Assembly: GCA_918807975.1 (NCBI GenBank)
Contig: OU964929.1
Span: forward strand, 18,865,197-18,929,196
Length of the DNA stretch: 64,000 bases
Origin: Aplidium turbinatum
Taxonomy: Eukaryota > Chordata > Ascidiacea > Aplousobranchia > Polyclinidae
Direction of reading: 5' to 3'
Positions 35,649 to 47,423 of this stretch are shown here, in pieces (the stretch's first letter is position 1; every line of letters begins with the position of its first letter). The position numbers were made by a program, and so were the translations under genes. The notes under the pieces are model-generated. The model saw only the letters and a list, made by a program, of their open reading frames with translations. It was not told the origin of the DNA and ran no database searches.

Positions 35649-35703
35649 AATCGCTTAAGAAAACAGATAATTGAAACATTTGAATGAAAGGTCTCTTTTT
35701 CTG

Positions 35704-36750
35704 TTAAGGGGTTTTCTTATCCTTATCACTTTCTTTAAGAAGCACATCACTACTCATCTTATCTTCTTTCTGGGTTTCATTATGAGGAATATCCATTGGT
35801 TCAGCACAATTATCACTAACACTTTCAGACGTAATTGGTACATTTTCTTTAACATCTTTGTCTTCTGAAGCCTTCCTTCGCTTGGCAGCTTGAAGATTCT
35901 CAGACTCTCCAACATCAAGATTGGCACTTGGCTCTTTTACTGCAGAGTCAGTTGTTGCTGTTACTTCTTTATCAACTGAACTACCAAACTCTTCTTTATT
36001 ATGCTCAGGGGGTTGTACAGAATCCCCTGCCACTTTTTCAGCATCATCTTTTGCCACAATAATATCATCATTACCAGGTGCTGTCACAAAACTATCATCA
36101 GAAGAAAGTATTTCATTAACTATATCAACGTCCAAAAAGTCATCCATTGATTCTTCTGGTTGTGGTTCCTCATCATCAGAAATGACCACAACCTCTGACT
36201 CCTCGTTAGGAAAATAATTTTGTTTCAAAGTGTTGTAAAGCCTGACATCAACAGGAAGAAACAGACAAAACACAACTTCTTTTAGGCTCGAGTCTTCATT
36301 TCTCTCTAACCACTCTCTGACTGTTCTAAGAACAACTTTGGCAGCCGCTTTGTTTGGATAACCAAAGATTCCAGTTGATATGCAAGGAAAAGCAATTGAG
36401 CAAAGATTTGCTTCGTTTGCAATGTTGAGACAGGTTTCATAACAGCTCCTTAAAAGAGTTGGCTTTTGGCCAATTGGACCAACAGCATGAATCACATGTT
36501 TTGCAGGTAACTTGTATCCTTTGGTCATTTTGGCACTTCCTGTTTTACATCCATTTAACTTTTCACATTCTAACAACAAGTCCGGTCCAGCAGCTCTGTG
36601 AATCGCCCCATCGACCCCCCCACCACCAAGTAGTGTCTTATTTGCTGCATTGGTTATGGCATCAACTTCTAAAGTTGTTATATCACTACAAACCAGTTTA
36701 ATTTTAGCATTCAAATTAGGTTTAACTTTATATCTTAGTGCCATAGTCAT
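35704..36750 (-). CDS. macrod: MACROD-type macro-domain protein (ADP-ribosyl hydrolase), 348 aa
   Basis: Residues 17-175 form a macro domain with NAAN (34-37), the phosphate loop [15 protein letters not shown] (41-55, with Asp47 and His51) and [10 protein letters not shown] (123-132). REWLER and [12 protein letters not shown] follow as in MACROD1/2. Family members remove mono-ADP-ribose from acidic residues and hydrolyse O-acetyl-ADP-ribose. Residues 180-348 are acidic, Ser-rich and probably disordered. They contain [10 protein letters not shown] (186-195), a SUMO-interaction-like motif, and end in a Lys-rich stretch. The ATG at 36748-36750 is preceded in frame by TAA. The ORF is a single exon, whereas vertebrate MACROD genes are split; it could be intronless here or a retrocopy, though no poly(A) tract follows. 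Confidence 0.92.
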   Translation of the reverse strand: MTMALRYKVKPNLNAKIKLVCSDITTLEVDAITNAANKTLLGGGGVDGAIHRAAGPDLLLECEKLNGCKTGSAKMTKGYKLPAKHVIHAVGPIGQKPTLLRSCYETCLNIANEANLCSIAFPCISTGIFGYPNKAAAKVVLRTVREWLERNEDSSLKEVVFCLFLPVDVRLYNTLKQNYFPNEESEVVVISDDEEPQPEESMDDFLDVDIVNEILSSDDSFVTAPGNDDIIVAKDDAEKVAGDSVQPPEHNKEEFGSSVDKEVTATTDSAVKEPSANLDVGESENLQAAKRRKASEDKDVKENVPITSESVSDNCAEPMDIPHNETQKEDKMSSDVLLKESDKDKKTP

Positions 36751-36759
36751 TATAAATTA

Positions 36760-37180
36760 ATGGTTCTGCAATGCATGGTCAATTTAATTTCAACCACAAT
36801 CAAACCTCGAAGTTGGTGTACAAATCTCTGCCCAGGTGAAAAGACAATGACATCATAGACAGGAATCAACCAAATATATTATAGGATGAAAGTACTTTAC
36901 CTTTGTTTTACTGTTTACACGTACCTCAACCTATGTGTCTTGGTCAATTCCAATCTGACATATATTTACATGATAGCACTTATGACAAGGGCAGAGACTT
37001 GTACACCAGTTCCCAAATCTTTACACATGAAAATCAAAGACAACATACAGCTGCTTGCTTCGAGTTGATTATTGCAATTCTACAAAGATTTAGCCTTTCA
37101 AATGTGCTTCAAATTATAATTCATTTAGATGGATGCAAGTAAATGATGTTCACAATTTTTTAATTCATTTCATAAACGTC
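36760..37180. other. Upstream region of the macro-domain gene
   Basis: It presumably holds the promoter. No TATA box or other element can be named with confidence. Confidence 0.35.
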
Positions 37181-37184
37181 TTGA

Positions 37185-37480
37185 TGTAGCTACCTGGACA
37201 ACTCAATTGGTTAAGCACCTGACTTTATGAATCAAAGAAATTACAAGATCAAGCAACACTGTTAAAGTTCTTGAAATGAGCACTTGTGCAACATTATAAG
37301 TACGGCACTCCTCTCCATTCAGTGGCACCTAGTGCATCAAAGAATTCAAAGACAACACTTCAACAAGCGGGAAATTTTACTCTGTTGGTTACAGGGCTCA
37401 GTGGTTCAAAACCTACACTTTAGGCTACAAGTATGCAAGACTGCCAGGATTAGGTTCTGAAGAATCTTTTCCCGTAAAGG
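37185..37480 (+). mobile_element. SINE-B copy (plus orientation)
   Basis: An A-box-like AACTCAATTGGTTAAGCACC is followed by the SINE-B body (GAGCACTTGTGCAA, AGTGGCACCTAGTGC) and the tail (TGCCAGGATTAGG). It is diverged from the 28-kb copies. Confidence 0.65.
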
Positions 37481-37524
37481 CTTGCATAATTACCATATTG
37501 ATGGAAATTTATCATAGATTATTT

Positions 37525-37757
37525 TTCATTGTCGGCTGCATAGTCGAGTGGTGAGAACGTCTGCGGATGAGCGGCGTTAAAAAGGACGTGGGTTCGACAC
37601 CGCTCCAGAGCACGCAGCTGTGTCTCGGCGAAAACACTTAATGGAAAGCCTAAATAAGGAGAGCAGTTGACTCGAAGACTATATGTCACTTTGCTGCTTC
37701 CTGTCGTCTGTTGTATCGCATCTGTGATCGTAATGGGCGCAAATAAAAACATGATTA
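37525..37757 (+). mobile_element. tRNA-derived SINE (family SINE-C)
   Basis: A tRNA-like head (A box TGCATAGTCGAGTGGTGAGA, B box GGGTTCGACACC) is followed by ~150 bp of non-tRNA body and an A-rich end (AAATAAAAAC). The next element begins exactly at this tail. Confidence 0.75.
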
Positions 37758-37758
37758 T

Positions 37759-40332
37759 TAGGGTCGTCCTTATAAATTTATTTTTCATTTTCACTAACCT
37801 GACCCTGCCAAAATGTTCCTTTTGGTTAAAAAACATCATGTGTAAAATTTCATTGAAATTCATTAATGTTTAGAGGTGGCTCAAGGGATCTGAAATTTTC
37901 CTCAAATAAGGAGTCTCAGGATATATGTAATGATTACATACCGTCTTTTTCTTCCACATTTGTTATTGATGGCTTATGAAAAACGTAAACATGTGTATCT
38001 AATTGAGAATTATGGGGAAGATATTAAAGGTTCCAAACTCCCCTCCAACATACAGGTTTTATGCTTCTTTCTGTATAACCATAACAAGCTGAATGAAACT
38101 GTCCATGCTTCTGCTATTAAAACTGTTGAAAATGTAGAAGGGTTTTGGAATCGGGCAAAGATTCCTATTTGCTACAAGCAAGATTGTATTAAAAAAGTAC
38201 GGTAACTGGACTTTTTAAGAAGTGGAAAGCTATCAAGAAGAATACCGGAAGACTGACATCAACTCAACAAGATAAGGAAGCAGCTTTCAAAAGTACATTC
38301 AGAGATTTATTTAATATTTCCCATGCCGATGCGCTGCAGATGATTTCAATTGAGAAAGAATGAAAGTTTTTGATTGCCCGACGTGAACCTGGATGCCGTG
38401 GAGTAATAGCATCAATGGATGATACCTTGAAGAAGAAAGAATGCAGAAAAAAGAATATAGAGCAGTGACTTGAAAACCAGAGGAAGAAAGCTGCAGTGGA
38501 TACGCACTTTCAACATTCTCTGGTGGTACTACAAAGCAGCACAAGTGGCAGTATTACCGAAGAGGAAGAAGATCCAGTTGCAGGCCCCGGTACCAGCTGC
38601 ATGACACAAATGCCCTGAAAACGTTGGTGTAAACAAGTGGCTACACAAAACCTTGTGGCAACTTTGGACCGAAATAAGGTGTCAGACAGAGCAGCTGTGA
38701 TGGTAATTGGCAAAACTGTCCCAAGTCTTGGACAAGAAATCCAACCAATAGTCCTGAACTGATCCAGCATCAGGCGGCAACGACAGCAGCATTGTAAAGC
38801 CATCTCAGAAAAAAATTAAATATCTGTTTGACCTACAGTTTGCGATCATTGTGCATTGGGATGGCAAGCTTAATCCAGATTTCACTGGAACTGCAACCGC
38901 AGACAGACTGCCTGTGCTAGTCACAAGTAATGGCCAATCACAGATTCAGGGATGTGCTTCGACACAACTAGCTGTCATACTGGTCGGCACAAAAGAGCCT
39001 ACAATCCTACATTCTTTTAGAGCAGATGCTTGGCCATGAATTACTGCATATTGGGTGTCACCACCATGTCTTGGAGCTGATTGTTGCTTGAGCCTTTCCT
39101 GAAGTCATGGGGACTTCATTAGCTTCTGATGTTCTCTTGTTCAAGCGCTTCAAAACAAGATGGCAGTTTTTTGACCAGACTACATTAGAAGACTGGTCAA
39201 CTGATGATTATACAGCCAATGCTGTGGTTGACATCAACAATGAGATGGTGAAGATCTTGGAGACGGCCCTATGAAAGTCACTCAGCTAAGAGGTCACTAC
39301 CTAGAACTACTGGAGCTGGCCATTATTTTTTTTTGAGCTGTCACTCCTCAAGGCATCCACTTTGGAGCTTCCAGAGCCATGCACCAATAGATGGCAAAAG
39401 TGATCTACACTTTCAAAGTCTGGATGTTTCGTTCACAGTTCAAATTGACAGGGTGCCAGCATCGAGGATTGCGGGAACTCTACATGTTCTTTTCCCACAT
39501 CTACGTTGAAGCAGCATGGGCAACAGCGAGCGTTGCTGTGAATTGCACAAGTATCAAACGATTAATGCTGACATATCCAACGCTACAGCGAAGAAGATGG
39601 CGTTATGGATAATGGCACCAAGGACAAGATGGTTGTGGCTAAGAGAAAGAATGGAAAGAAGAGCCACTGAAGCATGCAATCATCGACTTAAACCTCATTC
39701 AAGAGAAGACTGTAATCGACTTTACGATGAGGAACACTTCCTTCTAAGAACTTGCATCTTTCGGTTGGTTTCCTTGAATATCCAGCAGCTCCGTGGAAGG
39801 ATCAGCCTAGCTTCATTGCTGCAAAAAGCTTCATCAGCACATTGGCTGTCACCAACGACTACGCTGAATGTGGCGTTGCCTTAGTTGAGGATTTCTCTGG
39901 TCCTCTCACAAAGGACGAGGAGCAACTGCACTACTGCAGTTTGCATTGAGAGTAGTTGCTGACCACCGCAAAAAAGTTCCCTAACACCTTGAAGCAGACC
40001 TTACTGGGCAACAACAAGTCATATTGGTCATCATGACACCCCTTCTGATGAGCATTGAGCAGCTAATTCCCACTGTTAAGGAACACATGGGGAGACCCAA
40101 GCATGTGAGTGTTGGGCAAAGACCATTAGAGCAACTATGGAAGTGCTTACTACTTATGCATTCTATACCTCAACTGGGAGGAATTTCGGATCCATTGAGC
40201 CACCTCTAAACATTAATGAATATCAATGAAATTTTACACATGGTGTTTTTTAACCAAAAGGAACATTTTGGTAGGGTCAGACTAACAAATTTCCAAAAAA
40301 AATAGTTTAGTGTACAACTAAGGACCACCCTA
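37759..40332 (+). mobile_element. TAGGGTGGTCC-family DNA transposon with decayed transposase (8-bp TSD)
   Basis: The ends are TAGGGTCGTCC ... GGACCACCCTA with inverted subterminal sequence of ~100 bp (TTAATGTTTAGAGGTGGCTC and its complement). The 8-bp flanks ATGATTAT (37751-37758 and 40333-40340) are identical. Plus-strand frames, broken many times, carry recognisable strings. These are STQQDKEAAFKSTFRDLF (~38265), IARREPGCRGVIASMDDTL (~38374), LDRNKVSDRAAVMVIGKTVP (~38665), VHWDGKL (~38850), CFDTTSCHTGRH (~38955) and VTNDYAECGVALVEDF (~39850). I associate these with an invertebrate transposase family close to hAT; the exact superfamily is uncertain. Confidence 0.75.
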
Positions 40333-40589
40333 ATGATTATTATTATTTTAAAAGTGTTTTCAAAATTGTAACAGGATACAATGCTTCTTTAGAAACTATG
40401 TTCTGAATGCAAACAATATTGGTGAAACTTATGGACTGCAGTAGCTTCTACTCTTCTTCCCTGAAAGTACCGATCAGAGGTCAATTTGAGCTTTAACTGC
40501 TATGTGGATATTTAGTTATTCACATTGAGCCGCAGTGGAAAAGCAAATTGCAATGCAAAAAAGTAGACAAAAGTCAAGTTTATTTACCT

Positions 40590-41085
40590 CAAGGATATCT
40601 AAACAAGGGGATACGAAGGCTCAGAGCGATCGCTGATTCTCATGACACCAGAAGGGCGACAGTTGGTACCGCGTTAAACATGCGGTTCTTTTTAAAATTG
40701 CAGAAAGTTTTGTAGTGCAGCTGGTACACTCAGCTGCACAAGACAGTTAGCAAGTGTTATGTAGAACATATTTAAAGAATACTTGTTTGAAAAGACAGTT
40801 GAAAGGTTACCAGTTAGCTGTTTTTTTGACAAAACCTTTGCAGTTGGCTAGGTGTAAAGCAAGTATACGGGTAGTTGAATTAACAAATGAGTATGAGCAT
40901 TCATTGAATATCCATACCTGGTTGTTTTAGTGCAATGCAGGTTGTCATAACAAAGTTTATTAAATTACTATATGTACCAATTGTCATTTTACCATAAACA
41001 GAGATTATTTAAGATAACTAGAAGCCCTTCTATTGTCAGACTTAATAAAAGCCTTCGTATCCCCTTCTCTTTCTAGATATCCCTG
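40590..41085. mobile_element. 496-bp hAT-like MITE (8-bp TSD)
   Basis: The ends CAAGGATATCTA ... TAGATATCCCTG carry subterminal inverted GGGGATACGAAGGCT. The flanks ATTTACCT (40582-40589 and 41086-41093) are identical. No coding is present. The termini resemble those of the 61190-62577 element. Confidence 0.85.
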
Positions 41086-41230
41086 ATTTACCTAAAGCTT
41101 CCACCGCAGAATGGTCTTATTACCATTTGAATAAACCACCGTCATTCTGGCAGATTAATTTTTCCGCTTTCCGCCTAAAAAAGTTATCCGTGAATAAGTG
41201 CGAGGCACAAAATGCGACATGACATACCTT

Positions 41231-43718
41231 CGAAAGATCTTCGAATAAAACTATAATCCGCAACACGTGCCACTTAAATTTTACATGCATCGGATTCAGT
41301 ATTAAATTACCTTTCCAGGGATGTGCACCAATAGGTCGGCATTTGGAAGGAACTCCCAGCAGAACGCTTCAAAGATGGAGCATATATTTACGATAAACAT
41401 TAAAATACATTAGAATTCGCCTATAACGGCTTCGTTTATAACATCAATTCGCCTATTACGTCACATTTCGCTCGGTCCCGGCAGAATTCCTATCTTTTAC
41501 GTACATTGTAGTTCGGCTACAACAGCATCGCCTATAACGTCAATTCGCATGTAACAGCACCCTTTATTGGTCCCCAGACGACTTTTGTTCGTTTATAACG
41601 TCACTTTCAGCCATCACCTTCACCACGAACGGTCAGTCTTTTAATCCAGTAAGCGCTGCTGCTTGAAAAATGTCTTCCCTTTATTTTGCTACGTCGTTCG
41701 CAGCAGGGACTTTAATAAACTGAATTAACTTTTTTCACGCGTGAAAAACTATCACATGTAAAAAGCAGCTCTACAGCAGCTGACCTTTAAACATCTCAAA
41801 GCAACAGTTGTACGTGCAGTATTAAAGTTACTGTATAAACTAATTAACTTTTTTTTCCCGCGTGAAAAACTATCACGTGTAAAAAGCAGCTCTACAGCTG
41901 TGTCAAATCCGAAACAGCTCAAGATCAATGCCTTTTTTTGCGAATAAACAATGAACTTCTCTACTACTGTAGCCTATGTAATGAGCTGTATTGCGCAAAT
42001 TTCCTGTACCTTTCGCTGTAGATTATTTTTTTTTAAACAATTTCTTTGTTTACTGTATTTTCTGCTTGCCTTTTGTCAGTTTGGTGGTACAAAGTAACCC
42101 TGACTGGATTATAGGCCTACACCTCTTTCTTTAATCAAAAGACAGTTGTGGAATAGTTTGCGGTAGTTCGTCTATAACGTCAATTCGGCTATGACGTCAG
42201 TTTTTGCAAATCCCCTAGAGGTGCCGTTATATGCGAATTCTACTGTAATACGATTTTTGCATAATAGACACCACTCCAAACATCTTCGAATGAAATTTTA
42301 ATCCGCAATACGTGCCACTTAAATTTTACATGCATCAGATTCAGTATTAAATTACCTTTCCAGGGATGTGCACCAATAGGTCGGCATTTGGAAGGAACTC
42401 CCAGCAGAACGCTTCAAAGATGGAGCATATATTTACGATAAACATTAAAATAATACGATTTTTGCATAATAGACACCACTCCAAACATCTTCGAATGAAA
42501 TTTTAATCCGCAACACGTGCCACTTAAATTTTACATGCATCGGATTCAGTATTAAATTACCTTTCCAGGGATGTGCACCAATAGGTCGGCATTTGGAAGG
42601 AACTCCCAGCAGAACGCTTCAAAGATGCAGGAGGATACATTTACGATATTCAAGAAAATAATACGATTTTTGCATAATAGACACCACTCTAAACATCTTC
42701 GAATGAAATTTTAATCTGCAACACCTGCCACTTAAATTTTACATGCATCGGATTCAGTATTAAATTACCTTTCCAGGGATGTGCACCAATAGGTCGGCAT
42801 TTGGAAGGAACTCCCAGCAGAACGCTTCAATGATGCTGGAGGATACATTTACGATATTCAAGAAAATAATACGACTTTTGCAATTAAACACCACTCCAAA
42901 CATCTTCGAATAAAACTATAATCCGCAACATTATTATTTGAAGATGTTTGGAGTGGTGTCTATTATGCAAAAGTCATATTATTTTAATGTTTATCCGTAA
43001 ATATATGCTCCATCTTTGAAGCGTTCTGCTGGGAGTTCCTTTCAAATGCCGACCTATTGGCGCACATCCCTGGAAAGGTAATTTAATACTAAATCCGATG
43101 CATGCAAAATTTAAGTGGCACGTATTGCGGATTATAGTTTTATTCGAAGATGTTTGGAGTGGTGTCTATTATGCAAAAATCGTATTATTTTAATGTTTAT
43201 CGTAAATATATGCTCCATCTTTGAAGCGTTCTGCTGGGAGTTCCTTCCAAATGCCGACCTATTGGTGCACATCCCTGGAAAGGTAATTTAATACTGAATC
43301 TGATGCATGTAAAATTTAAGTGGCACGTGTTGCGGATTATAGTTTTATTCGAAGATGTTTGGAGTGGTGTCTATTATGCAAAAATCGTATTATTTTAATG
43401 TTTATCGTAAATATATGCTCCATCTTTGAAGCGTTCTGCTGGGAGTTCCTTCCAAATGCCGACCTATTGGTGCACATCCCTGGAAAGGTAATTTAATACT
43501 GAATCTGATGCATGTAAAATTTAAGTGGCACGTGTTGCGGATTATAGTTTGATTCGAAGATGTTTGGAGTGGTGTTTAATTGCAAAAATCGTATTATTTT
43601 AATGTTTATCGTAAACATATGCTCCTGCATGTTTGAAGCGTTCTGCTGGGAGTTCCTTCCAAATGCCGACCTATTGGTGCACATCCCTGGAAAGGTAATT
43701 TAATACTGAATCCGATGC
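41231..43718. repeat. Inverted array of 205-bp units (about 4 minus + 4 plus copies)
   Basis: Units recur every 205-209 bp, with landmarks CTTCGAAT at 42284, 42489, 42697 and 42903, and GAAGATGTTTGGAGTGG at 43146, 43351 and 43556. Orientation flips at about 42930, making a large palindrome. The first unit is split by a pogo-type element (41408-42245), and the last unit is cut by the hAT end at 43735. The unit is the same family found at 1-177 and 5994-6365 beside the MULE-like transposon. Confidence 0.9.
41408..42245. mobile_element. Non-autonomous pogo/Tigger-like element (TA TSD)
   Basis: The inverted ends CA(T/G)TAGAATTCGC(C/A)TATAACGGC are flanked by TA. Subterminal repeats of TATAACGTCAATTCG-type words are typical of pogo/Tigger ends. 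Inside, a ~60-bp block (ACGCGTGAAAAACTATCAC and AAAAAGCAGCTCTACAGC) is directly repeated at ~41720 and ~41840. No transposase remains. Confidence 0.85.
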
Positions 43719-43734
43719 AAGCCCGCAACCAGGG

Positions 43735-44930
43735 AGGGCATTGGGGGCATTTGCCCCTCCCCGAAATTTTTTGAAAAAATTTTAAGCGTTCTATGCAGTA
43801 TGAAATGTAGGCCTACTATGAATAGTACGTCGTACACGTACAGCCATACTGTAGTGTAGAGTGTAGACTATCGAAACCGAAAGTACTCACTCACACACCA
43901 TGTCACAAAATTTTTGGAAATGTTTCCTGTCGTGCTTGACACACTTAAAGGAATGACAGAGTGGTCAGATACAACTGCTGCTGCCAAGCCATCGCAATAT
44001 TTATGTGCTATGCTCTCTCCAAAGTTTGTTGCATCTCTTTGTGTGTGCGCCAGATTTTCAAGATTACTTTTGCCGATTTCTAAAATTCTTCAATCTCCAA
44101 ATAGGTAGCCACTTTAACAAGTCGAAATTCTGCCACTGAAATTGACTAGAATGAAACCGCCAACCAATCATAAGCTACGGTTTAGTGACGTAAAAAATGG
44201 CGAAAAGAAGATCATAGAAAGCAAATTAAGTGATGGATTTTTTGTCAGCTGGTTGGCTTAGGGGTTAGGGTTAGGGCTAGAAAGTAGTCATTTCATTGAC
44301 GCGTGTTCGATTCTCACCACTGCTATTGCTCTTTTTCTTCTGTAATTACCAAATAAAGTTCAAAACAAGCATTAACTCTCTGGATGAGTCACAATTGGAC
44401 GGTAGCCTCTTATAACACGTTCTGATTGGTTGGCGGTTGCATTGCAGTCAATTTCAGTGGCAGAATTTCGACTTGTTAAAGTGGCTACCCTCCAAATATG
44501 GACCTCACACAGTGTACAAAGGAAATTAGCGGAGTTCAAGCAGTTGTATTTGATTGCAGAGAAAATGCAGTTGCTGATTTCAAAACAATATATTCTAAGG
44601 CCCAAGAGCTGTCTCTAGATGCAATAACAATACCTAGGAAAGCTGGTCGCCAATCAATGAGAGCAAACTACGAGACAAATGATCCGGAAGGTTTCTATCG
44701 TCAATCTGTATAGGCTACATACCGTATGTAGATGGCCTTCTACAAGAATTGCAAGGAAAATTTCATGAGCATTTTAAAACAGCTGCCCAAATTCAACTCA
44801 TTGTGCCTAGAAATGTCGCTTCAACGAGGTATAGTGACATTGACAATACAGTACAATTTTACAAAGGAGACATTGACTGCGAAGCCATGATAGATGAACT
44901 GGCCAGGTGGAAAATTAAGTGGGAATAGTG
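43735..44930 (+). pseudogene. hAT-type transposase fragment (DUF4371/ZMYM-like), split by a MITE
   Basis: Plus-strand frames read FPVVLDTLKGMTEWSDTT and SPKFVASLCVCARFSRLLLP before the MITE. After it come GVQAVVFDCRENAVADFKTI, ITIPRKAGRQSMRANYETND and GFYRQSVYIPYVDGLL (one frame change), then IDELARWKIKWE. This matches the domain order of P52rIPK/ZMYM1-like hAT proteins. It starts at a hAT-like terminus (CAGGGAGGGCATTGGGGGCA). The amino-terminal half and far carboxy terminus are absent. Confidence 0.7.
44104..44489. mobile_element. 386-bp MITE with 9-bp TSD
   Basis: The ends GGTAGCCACTTTAACAAGTC and their reverse complement extend about 70 bp. The 9-bp flanks CTCCAAATA (44095-44103 and 44490-44498) are identical, and removing the element restores the hAT reading frame across the site. 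The middle holds a tRNA-like segment (TTGGCTTAGGGGTTAGGG and GTGTTCGATTCTCACC). The 9-bp duplication suggests mobilisation by a Mutator-like transposase. Confidence 0.85.
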
Positions 44931-44935
44931 TTGGG

Positions 44936-45900
44936 CGATATTGAAAAAAACAAAACGATACGATATTTGAAAAAATACTCGATATTTCGATACTTTTCGA
45001 TATTTTTGTTCTAATTAAGAAAAAAGTTTCTCAGTCTTCGAAATTAGTGTCGGCAATTGCCGACGTAGATGCATGAATGGCGCATTAGCGTCAGCAATAA
45101 AAATGCCTATGCCACACAAGCGCTTGTAAGGTTAGAGTTAGACATTCCTCCCAGTCGTTATGCCACAGCCATAGATTTGCTCCTTAGTCAACACCCTAAT
45201 GGAGCTCTGTGAAAGAGGCGTGTGGATGGGTATCAAAGCACGAAAGCGGCAAAACGTGGACGCTTCATGGCGAACGGCGAAGACAGTGTAGATTTATAGC
45301 CAAGCGATGAGCCGCTTGATGTGTCTGATTCCACTGATGACGCGACAACCTCATCCTCCGATATCTAAATCTGCAGAAATTGCAGATTTAGAACACCAAT
45401 TTTTAAACTAGCGTTGTTTAGAATGAATAGATTTTTGAATTTGAAAAGCAAGAATTATCGTAATTATTACACTATAAATTTGTTTGTGCGGAGGTAGGCT
45501 ATATCATGTTAAGATCTCGTCAGAGGTGAATTGCGGAGATATTGAATACTGAATAGTTGTTATTCCACAGTAACAACTTAAAGCTATTTCTTTAAAAGTT
45601 ATTGTTGATGAAATCACAGGAATATACGTCATAATGCAACGTTTTGCTAAAACGGAGAAAATTGAAAGCGATCAATCGCTGTTATGCAGAATCCTGGTAA
45701 AAACTGCGGTTGGGTCATCGCGTAGAAAACGATCCATCAACCACATTTGCTCAAAACAAGTGAGCTTCCAAAGAAACGCAGATATGGGAGAATTAGCCTA
45801 CATTTTGTAGAAAGTTAAAAACAATGGAAATTTATCACAAGTCCCTACAGTGGGAAACTAATAAAGCACTTTTAGTGTTACTTTTTGTATCTGCTCAGAT
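44936..45900. other. Unassigned, probable DNA-transposon debris
   Basis: GTGTTGGGCGATATTGAAAA and repeated CGATA(T)TT words at 44936-45010 look like a hAT-type terminus. The rest has no recognisable coding. A small hairpin AAATCTGCAGAAATTGCAGATTT lies at ~45367. Confidence 0.35.
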
Positions 45901-46074
45901 TGTAATAATTATAGCCCAGTGGCGGATTCAAAACGTAATTTATGGGTGGGCCTAGGAAATATCTTGGTGGGCCTTCACCAATAAAGCCACGGCGGGCCAG
46001 CATACAAATATTTAGTGTTACCGAAGCTTCTGCACAAGGTGGAGACTGCTAGGTTTCGAGTTAAAAAAGTTTAT

Positions 46075-46385
46075 CATGTTATCATAATCCGAACTGTCAA
46101 TGAGTTGTCTTTCAAAAAACAAAAGTGTCGAGTTGATAAGGCGTCCAGTCAGCATGGATGATCTCAAGCCCGTTTGGATCCTGTTTGCTGCGAAGAAAAG
46201 TCTCTTAACGCTGCAGGAAGTGGAAGGCAGTGTTATGATGGTCCTTAAACACTGTTCATGTTCGGGAAAATGTCAGCAGGGCAGCTGTCCAGTAGGCTAC
46301 TTCCATTAATGTAGAAAAGTTTTCCCGATCCATTTTCGGTCTGATGTGTTGAATGAATACAGCATGTTCAGCATCTGCGATCTCA
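46075..46385 (-). pseudogene. hAT transposase carboxy-terminal region (shell element)
   Basis: Minus-strand frames contain LPSTSCSVKRLFFAANRIQT followed by GLRSSMLTGRLINSTLLFF, the dimerisation region of hAT transposases of the ZMYM/DUF4371 group. A frame change lies upstream. It sits between the hAT left end and the BEL/Pao insertion. Confidence 0.75.
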
Positions 46386-46390
46386 ATGCC

Positions 46391-46937
46391 TGTTCCCGAC
46401 AATTTTGTTCACCAAATCAAACGTCATATAAAAACCGTTATGGTCTACTTAACCTAGCTGGCATCTTACGTCATGGAAATTGCTAGAAAATGTCCAAATA
46501 TTGCACCATCGGTCGTAAGACCTGATAAAATATTGCATCACTACCTTTGAACACCGGTTTGAATTGCGTGGCAATGTCTTTCATTATTGCGTCACAGTTA
46601 CTGTCTACGTGCATTTGAGATATCGCAAATTATTCTAGTCATTCGTGAAATGGTTGCTTGAGAGTTAGTCGCAGATTTAACTGTTTGCTTGGTGCTTACT
46701 AGCTGGACAAATTTTCCGTCTTTTATCTAAGTAGTTTGTATTGTAGTGACAGTTTTTAGAGGCGTACGGTGTTGCGTCCCATTTTCGATAGCCGCGGGCT
46801 AATTTTACAGGAATACACTTTTGAATAGACGTTTCAAAAGAGTGTTTATTTTTCGGTCATTACATGCAGACGAACAGATTTGGGAATCTTATGTTACAAT
46901 TTTCCCACGAAGAGATTATGGTTTACCGCTGTGACCA
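46391..46937 (+). repeat. Left LTR of the BEL/Pao element
   Basis: It is 547 bp, starts TGTTCCCGAC and ends CTGTGACCA. It matches 51707-52158 plus 53881-53980. Confidence 0.88.
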
Positions 46938-47423
46938 TAAAAAATAAAAGACGTTTTTGTTAGCTGGTAGGCCAAGAAGCACTTGAAGGCATAAAAAATA
47001 AAAGACGTGGCTCTGTCTAGTGTTTGGTACTGAAGCAAAGAAATAATAAAAGAAGATCTTGTTGGTTGGTAGTCTACAGAAGCAAAAGAAAATTAAAGAC
47101 TTTTCTTCTCAGTTGGTACTGAAGAACTTCAAGTTAATAATTAAAGGCGTTTCTTTGTTGGTTCTGACGAAAAAACAACATTGACATTCATTTGAAGAAA
47201 AAAGATTAAAGACAATCGATCTGTGCTTGAAGATTCAAGTGAACGAATCCAAGCAAGTTTTGTGGACTTTAGGACTTCATATACCCGTACAACTACGGTA
47301 TTGTGCATTTTAATTCCTTTTTGTATTTTTTACGGTCTTTGCAGTTAAGTTTTTTATAACTTAATTTTGTGTGTTTGTGTAACTTAATTTTTTTAATTGT
47401 TAAATTGAGCCCCAACATTTATT

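Noticed and set aside
41231-43718. CRISPR-like regular repeats
   Set aside because: The period is ~205 bp with no unique spacers, the array inverts midway, and the context is eukaryotic.
44259-44276. Telomere-like TTAGGG repeats
   Set aside because: Only about two and a half units occur, and they lie inside a MITE; this is not an interstitial telomere.
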